Assembly (NCBI RefSeq): GCF_049316285.1
Contig: NZ_JBMOXA010000018.1
Span: forward strand, 1-64,000
Source: Rhodoferax_B sp049316285
GTDB taxonomy: Bacteria; Pseudomonadota; Gammaproteobacteria; Burkholderiales; Burkholderiaceae_C
Reading direction: 5' to 3'
DNA: 64,000 nucleotides
The notes under the pieces are model-generated. The model did not search any database and was not told the DNA's origin. It was given only the letters and a program-made list of their open reading frames with translations. The position numbers and the translations under genes are program-made. Below are positions 27,948-36,235 of this stretch, in pieces (the stretch's first letter is position 1; every line of letters begins with the position of its first letter).

Positions 27948-29711
27948 TCAGGGTCTGACGAGAGACAACACCAAGGACGGATCATCGGCGGCCAGAACTT
28001 CTTCCGACCAGGTGGTCAAGCGAACGGCGTCGGCTCGCAGCACTTCCTGCTTGACCGCAAGAATCTGCGTGGGATGCATGGAAAAGCTGCGCAGCCCCAG
28101 GCCCAGCAGCAACCGGGTCATGGCGACATCACCGGCCATTTCGCCACAAACACTCACCCCCTTGCCTTGTGCGCGGCATTCCGCAATGGTGCTGGCCAAT
28201 AACATCAGCACCGCTGGATGCAAGGGGTCGTAAAGGTGGGCCACCGATTCGTCGGCACGGTCGATCGCCAATGTGTACTGGATCAGGTCGTTGGTACCGA
28301 TAGACAGGAAGTCAAAGTAGCGCAAGAACATCTTGACGCTGAGGGCAGCCGCTGGAATTTCTATCATGGCGCCGACCTTCAGATCGCCATAAGGGATTCC
28401 GCGGTTGTCGAGTTCAACCCGCGCAAAGTCCAGCAGCGACAAGGTCTGGCGGATTTCGCTGCCGTGCGCCAGCATGGGGATCAACAGGTTCACGGGTCCG
28501 TGCGCTGCGGCGCGCAGGATGGCGCGCAACTGGGTGCGGAACATCGCCGGGTCGGCGAGGCTCCAGCGAATCGCGCGCAGTCCGAGTGCGGGATTCAGAT
28601 GCGCGTCTTCCTTGAGCCCTTTTTCTAGCGGTTTGTCTGCGCCCACATCGACCGTGCGAATGGTCACAGGCAGCCCCTTCATGCCTTCAACGGCGCGACG
28701 GTAGGCCTTGTATTGCTCTTCTTCGTCCGGCAGGGCCTTGCGCCCCATGAACAAAAACTCACTGCGGAACAAACCCACACCCACGGCGCCAGCTTTGACG
28801 GCTTCGTCGGCATCTTCTGGGAGTTCAATATTGGCCAGCAGCTCAACTTTCTGGCCATCCAAGGTTGTTGCCGGAGTGTGCAGCAGACGCGTCAGGCGCT
28901 GGCGCTCCAGCTGGACCTGGCGTTGCTTGAAGCCGTACTCGGCCAGGATGATGGCCGAGGGGTCGACAATGACCACACCCGCATCGCCGTCGATGATGAC
29001 CCAGTCATCCTGGCGCACCAATTGGCTGGCGTTGCGGGCCCCCACCACCGCCGGGATATCCAGGCTGCGCGCCACGATGGCGGTGTGCGAGGTCTTACCC
29101 CCGACGTCGGTGACAAATCCGGCAAACACACTTTGCTTGAACTGCAGCATGTCGGCTGGCGACAGATCGTGTGCGATCAGCACCAGCGGCACGTCCACCG
29201 TATCGTCCAGAAGCAAGTCTTGCTGACGCTGTGCCTCGCGTGCCCGTGAGGGCGGCGATACCGGCGACGCCACACCCTTCATGTAGCGCAGTATGCGCTC
29301 CACCACCTGCTCAAGATCGGCCTTGCGCTCACGCAAGTACTCGTCTTCCATCTCGTCAAACTGGCGTGCGATGATTTCCAGCTGCGTGGTGAGAGCCCAT
29401 TCGGCGTTGTACAGCCGGTCGGTGATCCAGTGCTTCACACCAAGCGTCAGCGTCTCATCCTCCAGCAGCATCAGATGCACATCCAGCAAGGCCGTGAGCT
29501 CGTGCGGCGCATCCTTGGGCATATCCTGCTGCAGCCGCTGGATCTCATCAACCACCGCATTACGCCCCATGCGCACGCGGTCAATCTCGGCAGCAACCTG
29601 GTCAGACTCGATGAAATAGTGCGCAACGTCCACCCGGCTGGACGCCACCAATACCGCGCGCCCAATGGCAATGCCACGGGCGACGGGAAGGCCGTGCACC
29701 GAAAACGTCAT
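27948..29711 (-). CDS. ptsI: Phosphoenolpyruvate-protein phosphotransferase (Enzyme I)
   Basis: 587 residues. The phosphoryl-accepting His209 lies in GGKTSHTAIVAR; the PEP-binding barrel has SIGTNDLIQYTLAIDR and CGEMAGD with the catalytic Cys. It transfers phosphate from PEP to HPr. No sugar permease is encoded nearby. It is the last gene of the ptsH-linked unit, 46 bases after ptsH. Confidence 0.97.
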   Translation of the reverse strand: MTFSVHGLPVARGIAIGRAVLVASSRVDVAHYFIESDQVAAEIDRVRMGRNAVVDEIQRLQQDMPKDAPHELTALLDVHLMLLEDETLTLGVKHWITDRLYNAEWALTTQLEIIARQFDEMEDEYLRERKADLEQVVERILRYMKGVASPVSPPSRAREAQRQQDLLLDDTVDVPLVLIAHDLSPADMLQFKQSVFAGFVTDVGGKTSHTAIVARSLDIPAVVGARNASQLVRQDDWVIIDGDAGVVIVDPSAIILAEYGFKQRQVQLERQRLTRLLHTPATTLDGQKVELLANIELPEDADEAVKAGAVGVGLFRSEFLFMGRKALPDEEEQYKAYRRAVEGMKGLPVTIRTVDVGADKPLEKGLKEDAHLNPALGLRAIRWSLADPAMFRTQLRAILRAAAHGPVNLLIPMLAHGSEIRQTLSLLDFARVELDNRGIPYGDLKVGAMIEIPAAALSVKMFLRYFDFLSIGTNDLIQYTLAIDRADESVAHLYDPLHPAVLMLLASTIAECRAQGKGVSVCGEMAGDVAMTRLLLGLGLRSFSMHPTQILAVKQEVLRADAVRLTTWSEEVLAADDPSLVLSLVRP

Positions 29712-29757
29712 GCGCCAAGCCCCTCAAAAGGTCGCGCGCAGTAGCGCCGCTGGGGTT

Positions 29758-30027
29758 TCATTCACCTTCGCCAAATTTGTCGGCGATCAGGGCGAGCAAA
29801 GCCTGCATGGCTTCTTGCTCCTGAGGGCCATCGGTGTCGATGGTGACTTCGGAACCAATGCCGGCGGCCAGCATCATCACACCCATGATGCTCTTGGCAT
29901 TGACGCGCCGCTCACCCTTGCTCATCCAGACCTCACACGGGAAGCTGCCCGCCAACTTGGTCAACTTGGCCGAGGCGCGGGCATGCAGACCCAACTTATT
30001 GCTGATGGTCGTAGTAGTTTGAATCAT
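29758..30027 (-). CDS. ptsH: Phosphocarrier protein HPr
   Basis: 89 residues from ATG at 30027, which lies inside the end of the EIIA gene. His15 in KLGLHARAS is the phosphocarrier residue, and Ser46 in NAKSIMG is the site for HPr kinase. It relays phosphate between EI and EIIA proteins. Confidence 0.97.
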   Translation of the reverse strand: MIQTTTTISNKLGLHARASAKLTKLAGSFPCEVWMSKGERRVNAKSIMGVMMLAAGIGSEVTIDTDGPQEQEAMQALLALIADKFGEGE

Positions 30028-30439
30028 TCTTTTTTCTGACTTGATTTTGCGGTGCGGTGATCGCCACCTGCATGATCCCTTGCGTGCCACCAATCAGCGC
30101 CCGCTGCACCAAGGCATCGAGTGGTTCGTGGCGGTAGGTCACGGTGCGCAGCAACATGGGCAGATTGACGCCACTGATGAGCCGGCACTTCACACCGTCG
30201 GCCAGGCGCTGCGCCACGTTGCACGGGGTTGCGCCAAATACATCGGTAAGAATCAGCGTATGCGAGGTATCCAACTGCTCCAGCACGATACGAGCCGTGG
30301 CGGTGGTCTCCTCCGGCGACACATTCGGCTGCACATCCAGCGCCACCACCCCTTGCTCGCAATCGGGAAAGACATGCAATGCACATTGCCGCAGGGCATG
30401 GGCCAACGGCGCGTGGGCAATGATGAGGATACTATTCAT
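29996..30439 (-). CDS. PTS EIIA component, mannose family (EIIA-Man)
   Basis: 147 residues from ATG at 30439. His9 in IIAHAPLAHAL is the likely phosphorylation site, and LTDVFGATPCNVAQ is typical of the family. Its 3' end overlaps ptsH by 32 bases. With EI and HPr but no IIB/IIC, it is probably a regulatory phosphorelay, as known in Ralstonia and other Burkholderiales. Confidence 0.9.
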   Translation of the reverse strand: MNSILIIAHAPLAHALRQCALHVFPDCEQGVVALDVQPNVSPEETTATARIVLEQLDTSHTLILTDVFGATPCNVAQRLADGVKCRLISGVNLPMLLRTVTYRHEPLDALVQRALIGGTQGIMQVAITAPQNQVRKKNDSNYYDHQQ

Positions 30440-30543
30440 TGAAGGCAATTATGGGGTTTGCCAGCCGCAACCCAGGCAAAGCGTTCCGGTTTTACATGCA
30501 AGAAACATCGACCTGCTTGGAGGAGTAAGCGGTACATCGACCC

Positions 30544-31077
30544 TCATGGTAGCCGCAAGCCATCAAAGAAAGTGTTCACCACCGTTTCGTCAGGGTGATC
30601 AGCATAAACAACGGCGTGAAAAACATCGACGGCACCACGGTTTACATATGCAAACCACACGGCCTGGGCCGAAACGGCACGCCCGTCGGTCCGCTGGCCC
30701 TGCATGCGCAGCCGCACCGCTTGCGGCAGCCCCAGAGAACCAGGCAGTGCGAACGGGGTTTCAACCACCTCAGCCGCTCGTATGTTTGCCAACACCGCCG
30801 TGCGCCAGCCGGCTAACGCCGGACCGGCCTGCATGGGGTCGCTGAGCTGCGTATGCGAGATCGCAAATGTGGCGCCTGCGGCATCGCAGCCCAGCATATC
30901 CAGCGTCACCGTCTGCCCGGCCATGGGCACTTCACGGGTGGCTCGGTCTGGTTTGCAGGGCAATAGCGCACTCAGCGGACTGGCGTCGCTGCGCGACTCA
31001 CGCCAGTTCAGCGCGGGCTGACAGGCTGCCAGCGCCAACAGCAGTAGTGAAAACAAGGGCTTGAAAATGCCGTTCAT
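30544..31077 (-). CDS. Hypothetical lipoprotein
   Basis: 177 residues from ATG at 31077. The signal peptide ends LALAAC, so a lipid-anchored Cys near residue 19 is likely. The mature part is a small alpha/beta domain with VWFAYVNRGAVDVFHAVVYA near the end; I do not recognise the family. A longer frame to 31215 lacks a signal peptide. It is 104 bases upstream of the EIIA gene on the same strand. Confidence 0.65.
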   Translation of the reverse strand: MNGIFKPLFSLLLLALAACQPALNWRESRSDASPLSALLPCKPDRATREVPMAGQTVTLDMLGCDAAGATFAISHTQLSDPMQAGPALAGWRTAVLANIRAAEVVETPFALPGSLGLPQAVRLRMQGQRTDGRAVSAQAVWFAYVNRGAVDVFHAVVYADHPDETVVNTFFDGLRLP

Positions 31078-31315
31078 ACAAGCATTATCAACAGCCAAAG
31101 CGGCGATGATGGCGCGCGTTGATCCTAACGGTAGTCTTGGTGTCATCGCATCGACTATCCAGTGTTTTGGCGTCCCATTCATACGACGCCCTATACACTG
31201 CAAATGCTGTAACACTAAGATACATTCTTGGATACTCTCACTCTACCAAGCCTCAGAATACGCGCCACTTAAGCCATTTAGACGCCCCACAGACGCCACG
31301 GCCCCAGAACCTTCG

Positions 31316-32452
31316 ATGCCATCCGCACCTCTCATCAACGCGCTCTCGTCGCCCACAGACCAAGCCCCAACCAACAACGGCTACGCTCACCTCGATATCG
31401 CTGGCGTCATAGGCGCGGAATTAGCCGACCCGCTGTCGCATATGCAGCAAATCGTTGCGGGCATTCTGGAGTCGGGCAAGATCTCGCGCCGACACATCAA
31501 GCAATTGGGCTACATGATCGAGGGCGCGCGCAAAACCGCCATGCAAAGCCAGCAGTTGGCGCGCCTGGCCAACGGCCGCTTGCGGCAATCTCATGAAAAG
31601 CTGCGGCTGGACATTTTGCTGACCCAGGCCTTGGCAGAAAACCTGCCGCGTTTGCAAGCGCAAGACATCCTGCTGCAGCAGCACATTCAGCCCGTAGACG
31701 TGATCTTCGACCCAGGCCTGTTGATGAGCCTGATCGATGCCAGCATAGACTGGATCTCGCTGCGTGGGCATCATCTGAATGTTGCGCTGAATCTGCAAAA
31801 CCCACCCGAATTCAGCCTGTTGCGCTTCACCGCCAACCCGCGTGCGGAATCTGCACTCAAGCCAGAAACACCGCCCGAGTTTGAAAAACTCTCTTGGTAC
31901 TTGCTGATGGAAGTCACACGCACCATGGGCGTGAAGATCACGCGCACCGTGTCGGCCACAGAAACCGTGCTCAGCCTTGAATTTCAGCGCAGCACCCCGC
32001 CGCCACTCGAAGCACTGGACCACGCCGAGACCCGTTCGCGCGTGGATTCCTGGCAAATGGGCGGCTCATCCGCCATCAATGGCACGGCACCGCTGCTGGT
32101 GACCGACGACCCCAAGCTGCGTCGCACGGTGGAAACCATCTGCCTGAACATGGGCCTGGAGTTGAACTGTGCCGCCAACTCCACACGCGCCGCACGTTAC
32201 TGCGCCCAGGAGCGGCCGCCGCTGATGATTTACGACGAGCGCTGCAATGACGAAGTGCTGGAGACGCTGCAAAGCGAGCTCACCCGGCACGACCCGAACT
32301 TTCCGTTCATTGAAATCGTCGACGAGTCAAAAACACTGATGATGTCCACCTGGATGAGCGACACCATCACCCGCGTCAACACCGAAAACCTGCGCACCAT
32401 GCTGCCACGCGCCTTGATGACCGGGCTGTCACGCAAACGTAGCCCGGTTTGA
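31316..32452 (+). CDS. Degenerate histidine-kinase-like protein with receiver-like C-terminus
   Basis: 378 residues from ATG at 31316, chosen over a longer frame from 31061. The layout resembles a sensor kinase: a dimerisation helix with AELADPLSHM at 34-43, where the phosphorylated His of HELxxPL is Ala34; an ATPase-like stretch whose N-box reads SLIDASIDW; and from about residue 260 a receiver-like fold (LLVTDDPKL ... MIYDER). Most catalytic residues are altered. It may be a pseudokinase or a diverged regulator; function unknown. No two-component partner adjoins it. Confidence 0.6.
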   Translation: MPSAPLINALSSPTDQAPTNNGYAHLDIAGVIGAELADPLSHMQQIVAGILESGKISRRHIKQLGYMIEGARKTAMQSQQLARLANGRLRQSHEKLRLDILLTQALAENLPRLQAQDILLQQHIQPVDVIFDPGLLMSLIDASIDWISLRGHHLNVALNLQNPPEFSLLRFTANPRAESALKPETPPEFEKLSWYLLMEVTRTMGVKITRTVSATETVLSLEFQRSTPPPLEALDHAETRSRVDSWQMGGSSAINGTAPLLVTDDPKLRRTVETICLNMGLELNCAANSTRAARYCAQERPPLMIYDERCNDEVLETLQSELTRHDPNFPFIEIVDESKTLMMSTWMSDTITRVNTENLRTMLPRALMTGLSRKRSPV

Positions 32453-32506
32453 CAACACGGGGCGCCGGCTCGCCCCATCGCGCAGCACAGGCTGGGCTGC
32501 GGCGAC

Positions 32507-33229
32507 TCAAATGGCGCCGAACACCTTTTTGACGATGGCGCTGGCCGCACCTGCGGGGTTTTGCCGCAGCTGGCGCTCTTGTTCGCCTATGGTGAAGTAC
32601 AGCCCGTCCAAAGTTTTGCCTGTCACGTACTGCTGAATATTGGCGTCTTCCTTTTTCATCAGCCCCATGCCTGAGGCCTTGCCGGCGATCTGGTTGTATT
32701 GCTCTACTAGGCCTACTTTTTCAACCGCCTTGCTCACCACGGGCAAAAACTGCGCCGACAGCGGCGCCCGGGTTTTGGACGAGAAAAAGTCGGTGACCGA
32801 GGTGTCGCCGCCCGTGAGTATGCCTTTGGCGTCCTGCACACTCATGTTTTTCACAGCGTTGATAAGCAGGTCTTTGGCCATGGGCACGGCGGCTTCGGCG
32901 GCGCGGTTCATGCTGGTGATGAGTTCATCCACCTTCTGGCCCTGGCCGAGTTTGCGCATCAGCTTGGCCGCGCTGTCCAGCCCGCCGGGCAAACCTATGC
33001 GAACTTTTTCGTTGTCCAGGAATCCACCAGACTTGCCCAGCAGGTCCACAGCCACTTGCGCGCCTTGTGTCAGCGCGGTGCGCAGTCCCTGCGAGGCTTC
33101 CTGGTCGGTCAGATCGGCAATCGACAACGCCTGTGCTGGCTGCCAAACGGCCAGCAAAGGCAGGCCCAGCAGACCGGCCGTGGCCAGACTAAAATTTCGG
33201 CGGTCCCTTGAGTGGTTCGAGTGGTTCAT
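32507..33229 (-). CDS. DUF4197 family exported protein
   Basis: 240 residues from ATG at 33229 with AGGAGCG upstream. The N-terminus has a twin-arginine look (DRRNFSLATAGLLG) and a cleavable hydrophobic stretch ending QALS. The rest (GGLDSAAKLMRKLGQG, GGDTSVTDFF, LDGLYFTIGEQE) matches DUF4197. Probably periplasmic, function unknown. It is divergent from the thioredoxin-like gene with only 14 bases between starts. Confidence 0.85.
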   Translation of the reverse strand: MNHSNHSRDRRNFSLATAGLLGLPLLAVWQPAQALSIADLTDQEASQGLRTALTQGAQVAVDLLGKSGGFLDNEKVRIGLPGGLDSAAKLMRKLGQGQKVDELITSMNRAAEAAVPMAKDLLINAVKNMSVQDAKGILTGGDTSVTDFFSSKTRAPLSAQFLPVVSKAVEKVGLVEQYNQIAGKASGMGLMKKEDANIQQYVTGKTLDGLYFTIGEQERQLRQNPAGAASAIVKKVFGAI

Positions 33230-33243
33230 AAGGCGCTCCTGTA

Positions 33244-33744
33244 ATGAAAAAAACTTACGTTCCCCTGGCTGTCGCCGCGCTGCTCGCAGTGGGCGGTGCT
33301 GCCTATTATGTGAGCGCCGCAGCCGAGACCGCACCGCCTGCAAGTTACGTTTTGTTGGACGGTAGCCGCAAAACCACCCAGGACTTCAAAGGCAAGGTCA
33401 CGCTGGTGAACTTCTGGGCAACCAGCTGCGTGACCTGCGTGGCCGAAATGCCGCGCATCATCGACACCTATGCCAAGTACAACAGCCGTGGCTTCGACAC
33501 CTTGGCCGTGGCCATGTCGTATGACCCCCCGGCCTACGTGGTGAACTACGCGCAAACACGCAAGTTGCCGTTCAACGTCGCCATAGACAACACAGGCGCT
33601 GCCGCCAAAGCCTGGGGCGACATCCAACTCACACCCACCACCTTCCTGGTGAACAAACGCGGCGAAATCGTCAAACGCTTTGTCGGCGAACCCGATTTTG
33701 CCGAGTTGCATCGGCTGATCGAAAAGCTGCTGGCCGAAGCGTAG
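33244..33744 (+). CDS. TlpA-family thioredoxin-like protein, membrane-anchored or exported
   Basis: 166 residues. An N-terminal hydrophobic stretch (residues 5-27) targets it across the membrane. The thioredoxin domain has NFWATSCVTC with the redox pair Cys62/Cys65 and a cis-Pro in TPTTFLVN. Such proteins reduce disulfides in the periplasm, for example in cytochrome c maturation. The start codon is 14 bases from that of the divergent DUF4197 gene. Confidence 0.9.
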   Translation: MKKTYVPLAVAALLAVGGAAYYVSAAAETAPPASYVLLDGSRKTTQDFKGKVTLVNFWATSCVTCVAEMPRIIDTYAKYNSRGFDTLAVAMSYDPPAYVVNYAQTRKLPFNVAIDNTGAAAKAWGDIQLTPTTFLVNKRGEIVKRFVGEPDFAELHRLIEKLLAEA

Positions 33745-33850
33745 CAACTTGGCTTCATCAGCCCGATAAGCCTTTTACGCTGATCTGGCAAGCGCCCGCA
33801 GCTCTCAAAATTGAGAACCTAAGCGCCCGGCCCGCCCCGCCAAACGGCCC

Positions 33851-34618
33851 TCAAGCGGGTAGCGCGACACCATCAACAAACACCCGCAGCTCACCCGGCG
33901 CAAACGCCGTCCACTGCTCGTTGGTGGTCAGCGGCGTGGTCACAACGACGGCCACACGGTCGTTCGGCGTGGTCGCCTCGGCAAAGTCCACACTCAGGTC
34001 TTCATCGGCCAGATGGGCGCGTACAAACGGATGTTTGCGCTCCACGTAGTGCAGCAGCGTCGAAGCGTGCGCCCACAAGGCTTGGCCATTGGTCAGCATG
34101 AAGTTAAAAGTGCCGTGGCGGGCGATTTGCGGCGCCAGCTCGCGTAATGTCAGCGTCAGCTCGGCCACGCTGGGCACGTCGGCATGTGATTTGGCCAGCT
34201 CCTGCATGATCCAGCAAAAGGCGCGCTCGCTGTCGGTATTGCCCACCGGACGAAAATTGCCATGCAGGCGCGGCTGGTAATCCTTGAGGTCACCGTTGTG
34301 CGCAAACACCCAATGGCGGCCCCACAACTCGCGCACAAACGGGTGGCAGTTCTCCAGGCTCACCACACCTTGCGTGGCCTTGCGGATGTGCGAGATGACG
34401 TTGCGGCTCTTGATCGGGTAGCGGCGAATCAGCTCGGCCACCGGCGAACTGCACGCCGCCTCGTGGTCCACAAAATGGCGCACACCTTTGCCCTCGTAGA
34501 AGGCGATGCCCCAGCCGTCGGCATGGTGGTCGGTACGGCCGCCGCGTTCGGCAAAACCGGCAAAGCTGAACATCACGTCGGTTGGCGTGTTGCAGTTCAT
34601 TCCAAGAAGTTGACACAT
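33851..34618 (-). CDS. Class II glutamine amidotransferase (YafJ-like)
   Basis: 255 residues. After Met removal the N-terminal Cys of MCQLLGMN is the catalytic nucleophile; HIRKAT, FAHNGDL and GNTDSERAF are the glutamine-site motifs. It lacks a synthase domain, so it may act alone or with an unlinked partner. Substrate unknown. It lies 9 bases after the MFS gene and is probably co-transcribed. Confidence 0.92.
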   Translation of the reverse strand: MCQLLGMNCNTPTDVMFSFAGFAERGGRTDHHADGWGIAFYEGKGVRHFVDHEAACSSPVAELIRRYPIKSRNVISHIRKATQGVVSLENCHPFVRELWGRHWVFAHNGDLKDYQPRLHGNFRPVGNTDSERAFCWIMQELAKSHADVPSVAELTLTLRELAPQIARHGTFNFMLTNGQALWAHASTLLHYVERKHPFVRAHLADEDLSVDFAEATTPNDRVAVVVTTPLTTNEQWTAFAPGELRVFVDGVALPA

Positions 34619-34627
34619 ACGCCGACT

Positions 34628-36118
34628 TTAACCCGTGGAACTCTTGGCCACCGGCGCCGTTTCACGCAGTTGCAATGCCGCCACCAGCGCCACCACACAC
34701 AGCCCGGCCAGTAGCATGAAAGTCTCGTTGAAGGCGGCCAGGCGTTCGGGACTGGTGACTGGGTTGGCAAACGAATCGCCATGGGCCGCCAGGCGCCACT
34801 CCAGCACGATGCCGCAAAGGCTCACCCCGCTGGCGCCACCCAGCATGCGCAAGAAGTTGATGGTGCTGGACGCCTGCGGAATCAGCGCTTTGTCCAGCGG
34901 CCGCATGGCGCCCAGGTTGAGCGATGGCAGGATGAAGCCCAGGCCAATGCGCCCCAAGGTCACCCAAACCACCAGCCACCAGGCGGCACTGGTCAGCGTC
35001 ACCGTGGCCATGAGCGCAAACGATAACGCCAACAGCGCCACACCAATACTCACCAGCAGATAAGTGGGATGACGGTCGGCCAGGCGGCCCACGCCCGCAA
35101 TGGTGAAGGCCAGCACGATGCCGGCTGGCAGCAGCGTGGTGCCCACATAAGACGCCGATAAATGCAGGCCCACCTGCATGTACACCGGCAGCAGGTAGGT
35201 GGAGCCAAACAGCGCCGTGCCGTAGATCACCGCCACGATGCTGCCCATGCTGAACTGGCGGTAACTGAAGAGGTGCAGGTTCATCAGCGCGGTGCCGCCA
35301 AGTGCTGCCAAGCGGCGCTGCCAGGCGATGAACCCGACCACTGCGCAGACGGCACCGGCCAATAGCAGACCGGCCGTCCAGCCACCACTGTCGCGCAGCG
35401 CCACCATGCCGTTGAGCAAACACAGGGTGCCCGCCGTGGCCAGCAGCATGCCGCGCCAGTCCAACCCCGCGCCATCACGGTTGGCGGCAGTGCCGCCTGG
35501 TGTGGTCGTGGGCACGAACTTGTAGGCCAGCCAGAAAGACGCCAGGCAAAACGGCACCACCATGAAGAAGATAGAGCGCCAGCCAAACAAATCCACCAGC
35601 ACGCCCCCAATGCTCGGCCCAATGGCCGGCGCCAGCACCACCCCCATGCCAAACAGGCCGCTGGCGCGCCCCTGCTCGTGGGGCTGGAAGGCGCGCAGAA
35701 TGATGATCGCTGGTATCGGTTGCACCACCCCCGCCGCCAGCCCTTCGGCCACACGCGCGAACAGCACAATGCCGTAATGGTTGGTCAAGCCGCCGAGCAC
35801 GCCACCCCCGAGCAGCAGCCACATACACCCCACATAGGTGCGGCGATAACCGAAACGTCCCAACAACCAGGGTGTGGTGAGCATGGACACCGTCATCGCC
35901 ACCATGAAACCCGAGGTGACCCACTGCGCGCGTGACTGGCCCAACGAAAAGTGATGGCTCATGTCGGGAATGGCCACGTTGACGATGGTCGACGACATGA
36001 TGGACGCCATGGTGCCAATCATCACCGAGATCAACAGCAGCCAGCGGTAACGCTCGCCGTAGCGGGCGCGCAGGGCTTCGACAGAGGACGACGCGGTGGA
36101 TGAGGTGACGGAGCTCAA
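34628..36118 (-). CDS. MFS transporter, DHA2 (14-span) drug-efflux family
   Basis: 496 residues with about fourteen membrane spans. Loop motifs WLLGRFGYRRTYVGCMWL (in part) and SGLFGMGVVLAPAIGPSIGG are typical of EmrB-like proton-coupled exporters. No EmrA-like membrane fusion gene is adjacent. Substrate unknown. Confidence 0.9.
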   Translation of the reverse strand: MSSVTSSTASSSVEALRARYGERYRWLLLISVMIGTMASIMSSTIVNVAIPDMSHHFSLGQSRAQWVTSGFMVAMTVSMLTTPWLLGRFGYRRTYVGCMWLLLGGGVLGGLTNHYGIVLFARVAEGLAAGVVQPIPAIIILRAFQPHEQGRASGLFGMGVVLAPAIGPSIGGVLVDLFGWRSIFFMVVPFCLASFWLAYKFVPTTTPGGTAANRDGAGLDWRGMLLATAGTLCLLNGMVALRDSGGWTAGLLLAGAVCAVVGFIAWQRRLAALGGTALMNLHLFSYRQFSMGSIVAVIYGTALFGSTYLLPVYMQVGLHLSASYVGTTLLPAGIVLAFTIAGVGRLADRHPTYLLVSIGVALLALSFALMATVTLTSAAWWLVVWVTLGRIGLGFILPSLNLGAMRPLDKALIPQASSTINFLRMLGGASGVSLCGIVLEWRLAAHGDSFANPVTSPERLAAFNETFMLLAGLCVVALVAALQLRETAPVAKSSTG

Positions 36119-36235
36119 AAATGGCGGCTCTCGCGGCGTGGCGTATTCGGCGGCATGGGCCCAGCCGGCGCGAGGAGACTGAAAGCTAAAGCACTGATGA
36201 TAGGACTTTCGGCCGAAGGCTGCTGGTCACGGGCA

